This document shows, piece by piece, positions 17,225-26,018 of a DNA stretch of 64,000 nt. How positions within the stretch are numbered: the first letter of the stretch is position 1; each line of letters starts with the position of its first letter. Origin of the DNA: JANLYC01 sp963750495 (lineage in GTDB: Bacteria; Actinomycetota; Actinomycetes; Propionibacteriales; Nocardioidaceae). Under the pieces are notes generated by a model, which worked only from the letters and a program-made list of their open reading frames with translations, had not been told where the DNA came from and did no database searches. The stretch is taken from the NCBI GenBank assembly GCA_963750495.1, contig CAVVQV010000004.1, positions 310,001-374,000 of the forward strand, given 5' to 3'. A program made the translations under genes and the position numbers.

Positions 17225-17248
17225 CCATTCGAACAGATGTTCGAATGG
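17225..17248 (-). promoter_or_regulatory. LexA (SOS) box for the DUF6504-dnaE2-methyltransferase-dinB operon
   Basis: The sequence TCGAAC-AGAT-GTTCGA (17229-17244) matches exactly the actinobacterial LexA consensus TCGAACN4GTTCGA and is part of a perfect palindrome with 10-bp arms (17225-17234 and 17239-17248). It lies about 140 bp upstream of the first operon gene. The divergent deacylase gene has its own -10 box 86 bp away, so it is less likely to be under this site. Confidence 0.9.
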
Positions 17249-17329
17249 ATCTCCAGTAAACCTCCCCCCGGCCCTCCCGTCAAGAGGATCGGGAAGGCTG
17301 CTGCCGGGCCTGGTCGAGATCGCGTCCAC

Positions 17330-17335
17330 TAGCCT
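17330..17335 (+). promoter_or_regulatory. -10 box TAGCCT of a leaderless promoter (deacylase gene)
   Basis: TAGCCT ends seven bases before the ATG at 17343, so transcription should begin at or next to the start codon. No ribosome-binding sequence precedes this ATG. Confidence 0.6.
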
Positions 17336-17342
17336 GAAATCC

Positions 17343-17840
17343 ATGGCAGCCCATGCTCCTGACGATGCGGCTCGGGTGCATCGCGGTATCGACAACGTCG
17401 TCTCCCGCCTCCGGTCCGGTGGCTGGAACGGCGACCTGCACACCTTCGACGACGGCGTCCGGACCGCCAAGGCGGCCGCCGATGCCCTCGGGTGCGAGGT
17501 CGGCGCGATCGCGAACTCGCTGATCTTCGACGCGGCCGGTTCCCCGGTGCTCATCCTCACCTCTGGGGCCCATCGGGTCGATCCCGTGCATACCGCGACC
17601 ACGATCGGGGTCTCCTCCCTCGACCGGGCCTCGCCCGACTTCGTACGCACCCACACCGGTCAGACGATCGGTGGCGTGGCGCCGCTGGGACATCCCGACC
17701 CGCTGCCGACCTATCTCGACAAGGCGCTGGCGGCATACCCCGTCGTGTGGGCGGCGGCCGGCCACTCCCATGCCGTGTTCAGCACGACGTACAACGAGCT
17801 CCGTGCCCTGACCGGCGCCGTCGAGATCGACGTGACCTGA
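17343..17840 (+). CDS. YbaK/EbsC-type aminoacyl-tRNA deacylase
   Basis: Member of the YbaK/ProX-like trans-editing family, which hydrolyses mischarged aminoacyl-tRNAs such as Cys- or Ala-tRNA-Pro. The 165-residue single domain has the conserved opening around VHRGIDNVVSRL, the TAKAAADALGCEVGAIANSLIF segment near residues 40-60, TIGGVAPLGHP (the active-site loop) and the C-terminal VWAAAGHSHAVF motif. Its length is typical. ATG at 17343 fits a leaderless start behind a TAGCCT -10 box; the long in-frame region upstream is antisense to dnaE2. The exact tRNA substrate cannot be told. Confidence 0.9.
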   Translation: MAAHAPDDAARVHRGIDNVVSRLRSGGWNGDLHTFDDGVRTAKAAADALGCEVGAIANSLIFDAAGSPVLILTSGAHRVDPVHTATTIGVSSLDRASPDFVRTHTGQTIGGVAPLGHPDPLPTYLDKALAAYPVVWAAAGHSHAVFSTTYNELRALTGAVEIDVT

Positions 17841-17954
17841 CCTCCGTGTGACCCGATCGTGACCTCGAACCACGGCTCACGAGCAACTCTGCCGCCCCTT
17901 CGTACGTCTGACACCATGGGAAGCGACGACGACCGAGAGTGAGGGCATGCCCGG

Positions 17955-18500
17955 ATGGATGACGAGAACGACTGGCGCAGGCAGCTGCTGTTCGGCCTGG
18001 GCGTCCTCGTCGTCGTGGCGGTGCTCGTCGGCGGCATCATCGGCGTGATCGCGATCAAGGCAGCCGACGTCGCGGGCATCGGCTCCACGACTCCCGCCGA
18101 CACCTCGATCTTCTTCCCGACGCCCACCAAGCCGACCAAGGGCTCAGGGCCGACGTCCACGCAGTCGACGGAGTCAGCCCCGACCCAGCCGACCGGTTCG
18201 ACACCGCCGACCACGACGCCTCGGCAGCGCCAGGGCATCACGCTCTCGGTGTCGCCGACCACGGCCAAGACCTACCAGCGCATCAACCTGACCGGCAGCT
18301 ACCAGGCCCCACCGGGTACGACGTTGCAGGTGCAGCGCAAGGAAGGCAGCACCTGGGCCGACTTCCCGACCACCGCGAACGTTTCGGGCGGCACGTTCGC
18401 GACGTACATCGAGACCGGGCGCCAGGGGCCCAACCGGTTCCGCATGTTCGACGCCGGCGCCGGGAAGGCCTCCAACGTCGTCACCGTGCAGATCGGCTGA
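17955..18500 (+). CDS. Membrane-anchored protein with Thr/Pro-rich stalk
   Basis: Unrecognised 181-residue protein. A short cytoplasmic N-terminus (MDDENDWRRQ) precedes one membrane helix (about residues 12-37), a low-complexity Ser/Thr/Pro linker (about 45-90) and a beta-rich extracytoplasmic domain (about 95-181, LSVSPTTAKTYQRINLTGSY) that resembles bacterial Ig-like folds. GAGGG lies nine bases upstream of the ATG. It ends shortly before the convergent amidase gene, and a GATCCGAG/CTCGGATC inverted repeat (18513-18554) may end both transcripts. A surface or cell-wall role is plausible but not shown. Confidence 0.72.
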   Translation: MDDENDWRRQLLFGLGVLVVVAVLVGGIIGVIAIKAADVAGIGSTTPADTSIFFPTPTKPTKGSGPTSTQSTESAPTQPTGSTPPTTTPRQRQGITLSVSPTTAKTYQRINLTGSYQAPPGTTLQVQRKEGSTWADFPTTANVSGGTFATYIETGRQGPNRFRMFDAGAGKASNVVTVQIG

Positions 18501-18512
18501 CACCCGCCGACA

Positions 18513-18554
18513 GATCCGAGGCCCACGTCGCCGGAGCAACGGGAGACTCGGATC
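18513..18554. terminator. Possible bidirectional terminator
   Basis: Inverted repeat with 8-bp arms (18513-18520 and 18547-18554) between two convergent genes. The 26-base loop is long and there is no T-run, so the call is tentative. Confidence 0.35.
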
Positions 18555-18568
18555 TTCCGGCGGATGGG

Positions 18569-20587
18569 TCAGCGGACGTCGATGTCGGCGGTACGCACGA
18601 AGAACATCCGGTGGCCGAACCAGATCTCGTCGTACCCGTCCTGGCCGGTGATGACCGTGTGGTCGTCCGGGATCGAGTTGTCGAAGGTCTTGGCGTAGTA
18701 GTAGTCCGTCGGCACCGAGGCATCGGCAAGCACGTACTCCTGACCGGCCTTGATCGTGTACTGCAGCGGCGCCACGGTCTGCGGCGGCACCGTGGTCCCG
18801 TCGTACGCCGACTGCTCCGGGTACGCGCGACCGTAGACCGGCACCTCGGCCACCCCCGGCTTGGCCGTGACGACCCTGCCCTTCGACGGCACGACGGTGG
18901 GGTGCTGGCGCGGAGACTCGAGCCAGCCGAGCTGGCCGAGGTACCAGACGCCGAGCCAGTCACCTGAATGACCGGCTACGACCAGCTTCTGACCGGCGGC
19001 CACGCGAGCGCCGATGTCGGCCACCTCCGTGGTCGACGGTGAGCCGTCGGGGTGCAGTCCCACGTCGCTCACCAGCGGCGAAGCCTCACTGGGCTGCGTG
19101 TGCAGGTAGACGAAGTTGGTCCCTTGCGCCGGGCACGGCTCCCCCGCGCTCGAGCAGCCGGTGACGGTCTGCTGGTTGTCGGCGAAGCCCGGCGCCACGG
19201 TGACGACGTCGCTCCGCTGGTACGACGATGCCGCCCGGCGGTGCGCGACGTGAGCCGCCTTCCCCTTGGCGATCGGCTTGCCGAGCAGCGTGAAGTAGTG
19301 CTCCCAGTTCCAGTACGGACCCGGATCCCAGTGCATGCCCTTGACGTACGCCGGCGTGATGCCGGGAACCTGGTCGTGGCCGATGATGTGAGCCCGGTCC
19401 AAGGGCACGGAGTACTCCTTGGCGAGGTACTTCACCAGCGCGGCCGAGCTCTCGTAGAGCGACTCGGTGTACCAGCTCGCGCCCTGCGCGGCGAAGCCCT
19501 CGTGCTCGATGCCGATCGAGTGGGTGTTCACGTACCAGTTTCCGGCGTGCCAGCCCACGTCCTTGGCGTCCAGATGTTGCGCCACGTGACCGTCACTGGA
19601 CCTGATCGAGTAGTTCCAGGACACGTAGGTCGGGTCCTGGACGAGCTGCAGGGTGGTGGCGTAGCTGGCTTCGGTGTCGTGGATGACGATGTAGTCGATC
19701 GACAGGTCCTGCTCCCGGTCGGCCACGTCGTGGTTGCCGTAGTCACCCGCCCCGCTGCCGTACTTCTCGTACGGTGCCGGTATCCACTCGCAGTCGAGCT
19801 TCTTGGGACAGTCCAGGTGGTCGATCGCGCCCGCCGACTTCGCCGTCCGGGCCGTCGGGACCCGCAGACCGGGATGCGCCGGCACCCCCACGCGCTGCCC
19901 GTCGTTGGTCGTCCGTGCTGCGCCGGTGGCGATGGTCCTGAGCACGCGGCTGGCGAAGACGTCGGCATCCTTCGGGTCGGCGCTCCCGCTGTACGCCGCG
20001 ACCGCGTCGTACCAGCCGGCCGCCGACGTGTTGTGGCCCACCGGCCGACCGAGGTCGCGCTGGCTCGACGCGAGCAGCGCCGCGCCGCCACAGATGTTGA
20101 CCGCGTCGTCGGAGACGAGGCGGCTGATCGGGAGTCCGGTCAGCCCGGCCGCCACCTCGGCGGTGTGCAGGGACGCCGGACCGGTCGAGGGATTGACGGC
20201 TCCGGTGCCGCGAGCGTCACCGGCCTGCTCGACGTCGACGTCGGTGAGGTGCATGGGGCCGTAGCCGCCCGACGTGCTCGGTGAGCGACCGTGGTCGTCC
20301 CACCGGGACTCGAGGTAGGAGACTCCGAGCAGGACGGCGGTCGGGACGCCGTAGGTCCGTGACGCCGCAGCGAACGCGCGCTGCCGGGCGTGTGCTGTGT
20401 TGCCGGGTGCGATGGCGGACAGGCAATCCTGACCGGTGGGGCCATGGCCGGAAACCGGTCGGGTGACGGAGGCCGACGAGGGTGCGGCCCCGAAGGCGAA
20501 GCCGGAGGCGGTGAGCGCAACGGCGCTCGCTCCGGCCAGCAGGGACATCAGCCGGCGGCGTGATGCAGTAGCGGTGCGGGTGGGCAT
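18569..20587 (-). CDS. Secreted N-acetylmuramoyl-L-alanine amidase
   Basis: Exported peptidoglycan hydrolase of the Amidase_2 class, cleaving the bond between muramic acid and the stem peptide. The 672-residue protein starts with a signal peptide (MPTRTATASRRRLMSLLAG, cleavage near residue 38 after SSA), a lytic-transglycosylase-like helical region (LLGVSYLESRWDDH), then the amidase domain at about 270-450 with the zinc ligands in YIVIHDTEA, NTHSIGIEHEG and HWDPGPYWNW, and a C-terminal part with SH3-like segments. GGAG seven bases upstream supports ATG at 20587; an upstream in-frame ATG would only add an unrelated 35-residue extension. Confidence 0.9.
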   Translation of the reverse strand: MPTRTATASRRRLMSLLAGASAVALTASGFAFGAAPSSASVTRPVSGHGPTGQDCLSAIAPGNTAHARQRAFAAASRTYGVPTAVLLGVSYLESRWDDHGRSPSTSGGYGPMHLTDVDVEQAGDARGTGAVNPSTGPASLHTAEVAAGLTGLPISRLVSDDAVNICGGAALLASSQRDLGRPVGHNTSAAGWYDAVAAYSGSADPKDADVFASRVLRTIATGAARTTNDGQRVGVPAHPGLRVPTARTAKSAGAIDHLDCPKKLDCEWIPAPYEKYGSGAGDYGNHDVADREQDLSIDYIVIHDTEASYATTLQLVQDPTYVSWNYSIRSSDGHVAQHLDAKDVGWHAGNWYVNTHSIGIEHEGFAAQGASWYTESLYESSAALVKYLAKEYSVPLDRAHIIGHDQVPGITPAYVKGMHWDPGPYWNWEHYFTLLGKPIAKGKAAHVAHRRAASSYQRSDVVTVAPGFADNQQTVTGCSSAGEPCPAQGTNFVYLHTQPSEASPLVSDVGLHPDGSPSTTEVADIGARVAAGQKLVVAGHSGDWLGVWYLGQLGWLESPRQHPTVVPSKGRVVTAKPGVAEVPVYGRAYPEQSAYDGTTVPPQTVAPLQYTIKAGQEYVLADASVPTDYYYAKTFDNSIPDDHTVITGQDGYDEIWFGHRMFFVRTADIDVR

Positions 20588-20828
20588 GCGGATCTCCTGT
20601 GTGCGGACGGGTGCGGTCAGCAGCACGCTCAGACGGGTGGTGTGGCGCCGACTGTTGCCGAAGCCGGTCCGCCCCTCCGAGCGACGACTCACTCAAACAC
20701 AGGTACTCCGGGTTGGCAATGACCACCTGCGCAAGTGGCCCTTACGGGTGTGTCCGTATTCGCTGGCTCAACACTCGGCACAACGGCTCACTCTCCGCGG
20801 CATGTGCGGGCGTTCGCCAGCCGATCAG

Positions 20829-21275
20829 TCAGAGTTCCTTTCGCATCAGATGGTTGGTGTGTCCCGGCGGAAAGTCTGCCTCCCGACCGTAGATGACGTA
20901 ACCACATCTGGCATAGAAGTCCGGCGCCTGGAACTCCCACGTGTTGAGCTTGGCCCAGCGGCAACCGCGATCGCGGGCTTGCTCCTCGACTGCAGAGAGG
21001 AGTCGACGACCCAACCCGTTGCCTCGGTGGCTCGGGCGCACCCACAACATGTCGACCGTCAGCCATTGCCACACGTCAACGGTGCTGCCGACGCAGCCGC
21101 CCAACAGCTCGCCGCCGTCGTCAATGGCGTACGCCGCAACCGGTCTTGCCCGGAGGTTCTGCGGCTCGAACCGCCGACGGATCGCTACTGATGCCTCCTG
21201 GTTGTGCTCAACGAGGCGTTCAGTGGTCTCTTCCTCGCGACGCTGGTCAGGACCAATCTCGATGCGCCAAGTCAC
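20829..21275 (-). CDS. GNAT-family N-acetyltransferase
   Basis: Probable acetyl-CoA-dependent acyltransferase of unknown substrate (148 residues). The GNAT core includes VDMLWVRPSHRGNGLGRRLL, in which RGNGLG is the acetyl-CoA pyrophosphate loop, followed by FQAPDFYARCGYVIYGREA near the C-terminus. GTG at 21275 gives the standard length; its purine-rich GGGGGA precedes it very closely, so the start is uncertain. It lies in the same orientation as a YCII protein 77 bases upstream. The pair may be horizontally acquired accessory genes near the pseudogene zone. Confidence 0.82.
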   Translation of the reverse strand: MTWRIEIGPDQRREEETTERLVEHNQEASVAIRRRFEPQNLRARPVAAYAIDDGGELLGGCVGSTVDVWQWLTVDMLWVRPSHRGNGLGRRLLSAVEEQARDRGCRWAKLNTWEFQAPDFYARCGYVIYGREADFPPGHTNHLMRKEL

Positions 21276-21352
21276 TCCCCCAACTTTTCGCGTCGGCGCC
21301 TGATTGGTCAATCTGATTAGTCCCCACCCGCGAAGAGGCTCGGACTCCGGCA

Positions 21353-21712
21353 CTAATTCTCTGGACTCTGCGTCGCAACTCCGAAGCGTCGCACCTCCTG
21401 GGGCCAACCGCACGCCACCGCGACCTTGCCCGCCCACAGCCGCGCTGCCTCCTCGTCGGCGACATCGACGACGGCTAAGCCGCCGAGGTGCTCCTTGGTC
21501 TCGATGAACGGACCATCGGTGAACATCGGCGTGCCACTCGACGCGTCGACGCTGAACGCAGGGGAGTCGTCCAGGCCACCGGTGAAGATGAGGACTCCCG
21601 CATCCTTCATCTCGGACCGCAACGCCTTAACAGCCTCGAACCTCTCGGCCATCTGCTCTGCGGCGTAGTTGGGCACCCACTCGTCGTTGAACGCGATGAG
21701 AAACACGGTCAC
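21353..21712 (-). CDS. YCII-related (DGPF) domain protein
   Basis: Small dimeric alpha/beta-barrel protein of the YCII/DGPF family (119 residues). The hallmark is MFTDGPFIETKEHLGGL at about residues 66-82; the fold start VTVFLIAFNDEW is also typical. GTG at 21712 has GGAGG nine bases upstream, and the longer frame from 21748 would not. Members are often annotated near extracytoplasmic sigma factors but no sigma gene is adjacent here. Catalytic role unknown. Confidence 0.85.
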   Translation of the reverse strand: MTVFLIAFNDEWVPNYAAEQMAERFEAVKALRSEMKDAGVLIFTGGLDDSPAFSVDASSGTPMFTDGPFIETKEHLGGLAVVDVADEEAARLWAGKVAVACGWPQEVRRFGVATQSPEN

Positions 21713-21932
21713 GTCTACTCCCTCCTTGGAGGTGGACCCGTCGTCCACCCTCTACTGCACCACGAACGGCGCCAGCCCCATTCGACAGACACAGGAAAGG
21801 AATCTAGGTGCATCGCACCTCCTCGGCAGATGAGTGCACTTCGTTCTCACTAGGGACACACCGAGTCAGAGCGCGCTGTACTGCCAGGCTCATCGTCAAA
21901 GGAGTGAGTCGCACCCGGGCGAAGCGACATGG

Positions 21933-23297
21933 TTATCCGGGTCGGGGTTTGAAGCGTTGGTGGCGGATGGGTCTTCGCTGCGGGTCGATCCGGGTCGGTG
22001 GGATGACTTCGGTGATGCCGTCCGGCGCGAGGATCAGGTTCCATTCGCCTTGGTGGATCAGGTGGTGGTGGAAGGAGCAGAGCAGGCATCCGTTGTCGAT
22101 GTCCGTCGCTCCGCCCTCGCTCCAGGGGATGCGGTGGTGTGCTTCAGTCCAGGCGGGTGGGCGTTCGCAGCCGGGGAAGACACAGCCTTGGTCGCGGGTG
22201 GCGAGTGCGAGGCGTTGGTGACGGTCGAACAGGCGGCGGCTGGTGCCGAGGTCGAGGATCTTCGACCCACCCGACAGCACCATCGGGAGGAGGCCGGCGT
22301 TGCAGGCCAGCCGTCGGGTCTCCCCGACCGAGATCGCGCCGCCGGTGTCCAGGGTGGCTTCCCCGGCTCCGGCTGCGGAGTTTGGTTTCGTCGACGGTGA
22401 CCACGATGGTGGCGTTGGCGACCCCGTGCTGGGGGTGTCCGTCGACCGGGAGGTGTTCGATCAGCTCACACAACGCCCGGCCGAGCCGGTTGCCGTACGG
22501 CAGGTCCTGCAACGGTCGTCTCAGCCGGTAGGGCGGCGTCGGTGTCGGTATCGGTGCCGGTGGCGACCCGGCGGGGTGAGGTGTGGGCTTCGAGGTGTTT
22601 GGTGAGCATGCCGAAGACCAGGTTCGGCAGCGCGAACCGGCCGCGGGCGATGCCGTCGGACCCGAACTGGCCGGTGAACCAGGCTGAGGCCAACGCCTTG
22701 CGTTCCTGCGCGGCGAGCTGCTGCTCCAGGGTCTCATCGACGGTGTCGGGGTCGATCACCTCGACCAGATGGTTCGCCGCGACCTGCAGCTGGCTGAACG
22801 ACAGCGTCTGGGCATGGGTCAGCAGATCGTGCTGGGCGGCCTCGACCCGGTCCGGCTCGATCGTGGGTGAGAGCCGGTTGACCGCGGCCGCGACCACCAC
22901 CCCTTGTTCGGCCGACACCGTCACCGGCCGCGACGGCACGACGGGTGGGCTCGGTGACACCGGTGCCGTGCAGCTGCTTGGCGGTGCGGACCGTGCGGGA
23001 CGCTTCACCGGCCGACATCCGGTGCGCGGTCATCAGATGCGCCCTCGTCGAGGACGCACCGTAGCCGGTGGGCCAGGTTGCGGTCGTCGGCCTCAGCGAC
23101 CAGCCGGGCGACGAGCTCGTCGACTCGCGGCTTCGGACCGCGAACGCGTCACCGATCCGGCGGTCGAGCCGGGTGTCGTCCAGGGACCAGGTGGAGGTGT
23201 CGACCAGGTCAGCGAGTTCACGACGCGCAGCCGCGAAACCACGACCGAAGGCATCATCGATGCCCACGGTCGGTGGCGGTCCCTGCGTCGTACTCAT
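21933..23297 (-). pseudogene. DUF222/HNH endonuclease (13E12 repeat family), multiply frameshifted
   Basis: The reading frame of a DUF222-HNH protein can be followed for the whole 1365 bp but only by changing frame about five times. The N-terminus (MSTTQGPPPTVGIDDAFGRG), the HRMSAGEASRTVRTAKQLHG segment, the AEQGVVVAAAVNRLSP region, the YGNRLGRALCELIEHLP region and the C-terminal HNH motif (CVFPGCERPPAWTEAHHRIP with NGCLLCSFHHHLIHQGEW) lie in different frames. The breaks are near 23135, 23050, 22945, 22510 and 22350. The start has a leaderless TAGGTT -10 box (23309-23304). Flanking genes are intact, so real decay is more likely than poor sequence quality. Confidence 0.85.
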
Positions 23298-23665
23298 GGA
23301 TCAAACCTAGAACCGACCACCGACACTTTCGGATCAGCGACTCGACGCCAGAACCCGTTATCCACAAGTGTTTCAGGAGATAATCCGTCCAGCGTGAACC
23401 GCACGGCTGGACACGCCCGCGATCGAGCCGGCGAGCGTACGTCGACTTGCCCACGCACTTGAGGTCGGCGAGCAGAACACCTACGGTGTGGTGTCCCTGT
23501 TCACGGGCCTCGACACGCGGCACGAGCCGCCCGCGGACAGCGGCTGCTTGTTTCATAGACGGCACGGCTGAGGCTGAGGCTCGCTCGAGGTGTCCGGGGT
23601 TGTCGCTCTCATTGCGGCTGCCCATCCCTTTGGTGGCGCCGCTCAGCCGCGCCCAGAATCCGAGG
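23298..23665. other. No gene recognised upstream of the HNH pseudogene
   Basis: Apart from the TAGGTT box for the HNH gene at 23304-23309, nothing with a recognisable domain was found on either strand in these 370 bases. The open frame on the minus strand through 23254-23766 gives a composition unlike neighbouring proteins and is regarded as chance. Confidence 0.5.
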
Positions 23666-23885
23666 GTGGATGCAGCCCTTGCTGAGATCGCTGACGCGTA
23701 CATGCGCTGGGTCGTCGACGGCGATCCAGCGATCAAGGGCTTCTGTTCCACCAGGTTCCATGACAACGTCAGCGGTCTGGGAGTGAACGTCTTCGACGTT
23801 GTAGGCGGTTGGTTCCACTCACGCTTCTCTGATCCGGGTCGATCACCACGCCACCATGACCGATGATGACCGCGTTCTCGTTTGA
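23666..23885 (+). pseudogene. Remnant of a SnoaL/NTF2-like protein
   Basis: From a GTG at 23666 the frame reads DAALAEIADAYMRWVVDGDP and RFHDNVSGLGVNVFDVVG, then GWFHSRFSD near 23830; after a one-base shift it continues IRVDHHATMTDDDRVLV before a stop. This order resembles SnoaL-like polyketide cyclase proteins of the NTF2 fold, which end with a longer beta strand region that is missing here. The frameshift plus truncation imply a dead gene. The family match is by eye only and is uncertain. Confidence 0.38.
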
Positions 23886-23953
23886 TTCACCATCTACGGC
23901 GTCCATCTCGGAAACTCCCGAGGTCGGCGAGAGCGAACGAACCCGGCGTTGCC

Positions 23954-23959
23954 TAGAGT
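23954..23959 (+). promoter_or_regulatory. -10 box TAGAGT of a leaderless promoter (DUF4126 operon)
   Basis: TAGAGT lies six bases before the GTG at 23966, which is also where DUF4126 similarity begins, so the transcript probably starts at this codon. Confidence 0.6.
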
Positions 23960-23965
23960 GTGCCC

Positions 23966-24553
23966 GTGGAGGTCCTGCCGCTCGTGCTCGCATCCGGATG
24001 GGCCAGTGGCATCAACGCCTACGCCGTCATCGTGATGCTCAACCTGCTGGGTCGCTACGGCGGCCTCGACGCCGTCCCCGGCTCCGTCCAGCACACCAGC
24101 GTCCTGTTGCTCGCCGGTGGCATGTACCTGGTCGAGTTCGTCACCGACAAGATCCCGTACGTCGACTCGGCCTGGGACGCGATCTCGACCGTCATCCGCC
24201 CGACGCTCGGCGCCATGCTCGGCTACCTGCTCGCCGGAGAGGCCCACTCCGTCGACCAGGCCTGGTTCGCCGCGGTCGGTGGGGGCAGTGCGCTGGCTTC
24301 GCACCTGGTGAAGGCCGGCCTACGACTCGCTGTCAACGCATCTCCCGAGCCGGTCACCAACATCGGCCTCTCGCTCGGAGAGGACATCACCGTGGCCGCG
24401 GTGATCACCCTGGCGCTCTACCATCCGTGGCTGGCGGCCGGCATCGCCATCACACTGTTCGCGCTCGGCCTGCTGCTTCTCGTCCTGCTCCTGCGGTTGG
24501 CGCGACGTGGCTGGTCGCGGTGGCGGAGCAGGACGGAGGCCGCCCGTGCCTGA
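23966..24553 (+). CDS. DUF4126 integral membrane protein
   Basis: Unknown-function membrane protein (195 residues) with the DUF4126 signature ASGWASGINAYAVIVMLNLL at the N-terminus, followed by several more hydrophobic helices and the conserved VEFVTDKIPYVDSAWDAIST segment. GTG at 23966 is preferred to GTG at 23960 because of the leaderless promoter spacing and because homologues begin with this VEVLPL segment. The C-terminus is Arg-rich. The stop overlaps the ATP-grasp gene by eight bases, so the two products are probably made together. Transport or membrane-organising roles are only guesses. Confidence 0.85.
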   Translation: MEVLPLVLASGWASGINAYAVIVMLNLLGRYGGLDAVPGSVQHTSVLLLAGGMYLVEFVTDKIPYVDSAWDAISTVIRPTLGAMLGYLLAGEAHSVDQAWFAAVGGGSALASHLVKAGLRLAVNASPEPVTNIGLSLGEDITVAAVITLALYHPWLAAGIAITLFALGLLLLVLLLRLARRGWSRWRSRTEAARA

Positions 24554-26000
24554 CCTCGAGATCGACACCGTCGGCGTACCCCTCGCCCGCGACGACCTCG
24601 ACCCCTGGGCGCGCTATCTGAGCGAGCCGTTCGCCGACCGCAAGGTGATCGTGTCGCTTGACCTGCTTGCGGCGATGACCGGCAAGGTCGCGCTGCTGCA
24701 GCAGTGGGGTGCCCAGCGGCCCTTGCTCATCGCCGACGGCCGTGGCTCCGGACCCGTCCCCAGCGAGGACGACGCCGAGATCCTGGTACTGCCCGAAGCC
24801 TCCTATGCGAGCCTGACCGACCAGGTCCGGGCCCGGATGCGTCCGGACGAGCAGCTGACCCCCGAGGTGGTGTCCGCGGTCGAGACGTACGATCCGGCCG
24901 GGTCGGCCGTGTGGTGGGTCGGCCCGGTAGGCCTGAACCAGCCACTGCTGGGCCGTGAGGTGCTGGGCGGACGCCCACCCGCCCAGGCCGCCCTCGAGGA
25001 CAAGCTGATCGTCGACGACCTCCTCGAGGCAGTGGCAGCGCCCCGGCCCGCGAGCATCGTCGCTGCCTCCTCGTACGACGACCTGATGCACGCCACCAGG
25101 CAGGTGGCCGAGCAATCAGGGCGCGGTCAGGTCGTATGGGCGGGCGACAGCCGCGGTGGCCCGAACGGCGGCGGCGACTACGTGCGCCTGATCTCGTCGG
25201 CGCAGCAGGCGCGGTCGGCCGCGGAGTTCTTCGCGGAGCGTTGCGACCGGATTCGGGTGTCAGCGTTTCTCGAGGGTGTCCCGTGCAGCATCCACGGCAT
25301 CGTGCTGCCCGATGGTGTCGTCACGCTACGTCCGGTGGAACTCGTGAACATGCTCGACCACACGAACGGTCGTTTCCTCTACGGCGGACTGGGCACGACC
25401 TGGGATCCACCAGACGCGGACCGCAACGACATGCGCGCCCTCGCACGCGCCGTCGGCCGCCATCTTCAACGAGACATGGGCTTTCGTGGCGCCTTCGGTA
25501 TCGACGGGGTGCTCACCCGCGACGGCTTCCGGGTCACGGAGTTCAATCCTCGGTTCAGTGGCGGGCTGACCCGGCTGCAACGGGCGGCGCCGGACGCCGA
25601 GCTCGAGCTGGTGCATCTCAATGCCCTGATCGGACGCGATGTGGGCCGTCCAGCGGCCGAGCTCGAGGAGAGCGCCCTCGAGTCGCTCGACCGGCGCCGG
25701 TTCGTCGATCTCATGGCGCTGACCTCCCAGCGCGTGATGACCGAGCACACCGACGTCCTGGTCAAGGCGGGAGACGGGCGTCTGGAGCTCGCCGACACCG
25801 AGGACACGATCATCGGGAGCGTGGTGGCAGGACCTTCCGCGCTCGGCACGTTCTTCCGGCTGGTCGTGCCGGACGAGGTGCTCGGCTTCGGTCAACGGGC
25901 CGCCCAGTTCGGCCTGCTGCTGCACGAGTTCGCCAACCGGGTGTGGGACAGCGACTTCCCTGCCGCACAGATGGCGCCCGACGTACGCCGGTCAGCGTGA
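24546..26000 (+). CDS. ATP-grasp domain protein
   Basis: Cytoplasmic ATP-grasp ligase-like protein of 484 residues. The first 170 residues form a non-conserved pre-domain; the grasp begins near ALEDKLIVDDLLEAV, includes FLEGVPCSIHGIVLP, the acidic metal site FRVTEFNPRFSGGLTRL (Glu and Asn ligands near residue 335), and a C-terminal extension. ATP-grasp enzymes join a carboxylate to an amine or thiol through an acyl phosphate; the substrates here are not recognisable. It overlaps the DUF4126 gene and precedes the FAD enzyme by 18 bases, giving a three-gene operon. Confidence 0.82.
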   Translation: MPDLEIDTVGVPLARDDLDPWARYLSEPFADRKVIVSLDLLAAMTGKVALLQQWGAQRPLLIADGRGSGPVPSEDDAEILVLPEASYASLTDQVRARMRPDEQLTPEVVSAVETYDPAGSAVWWVGPVGLNQPLLGREVLGGRPPAQAALEDKLIVDDLLEAVAAPRPASIVAASSYDDLMHATRQVAEQSGRGQVVWAGDSRGGPNGGGDYVRLISSAQQARSAAEFFAERCDRIRVSAFLEGVPCSIHGIVLPDGVVTLRPVELVNMLDHTNGRFLYGGLGTTWDPPDADRNDMRALARAVGRHLQRDMGFRGAFGIDGVLTRDGFRVTEFNPRFSGGLTRLQRAAPDAELELVHLNALIGRDVGRPAAELEESALESLDRRRFVDLMALTSQRVMTEHTDVLVKAGDGRLELADTEDTIIGSVVAGPSALGTFFRLVVPDEVLGFGQRAAQFGLLLHEFANRVWDSDFPAAQMAPDVRRSA

Positions 26001-26018
26001 GGATCTCCGGGTACGGCC

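Noticed and set aside
17088..17228. N-terminal extension of the DUF6504 protein to the ATG inside the LexA palindrome
   Set aside because: The extra 47 residues are Arg/Gly-rich and outside the conserved family; the shorter start has a ribosome site.
16017..17342. Upstream extension of the deacylase gene to a 607-residue protein
   Set aside because: The extension is antisense to dnaE2 and DUF6504, and the leaderless -10 box fixes the start at 17343.
20588..20828. Leader of the secreted amidase considered as a c-di-AMP riboswitch, as seen before other actinobacterial wall hydrolases
   Set aside because: The expected conserved blocks could not be found in the minus-strand sequence.
23254..23766. 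170-codon minus-strand frame upstream of the HNH pseudogene
   Set aside because: Composition and codon use are unlike genes here and it overlaps the pseudogene start region; no domain visible.
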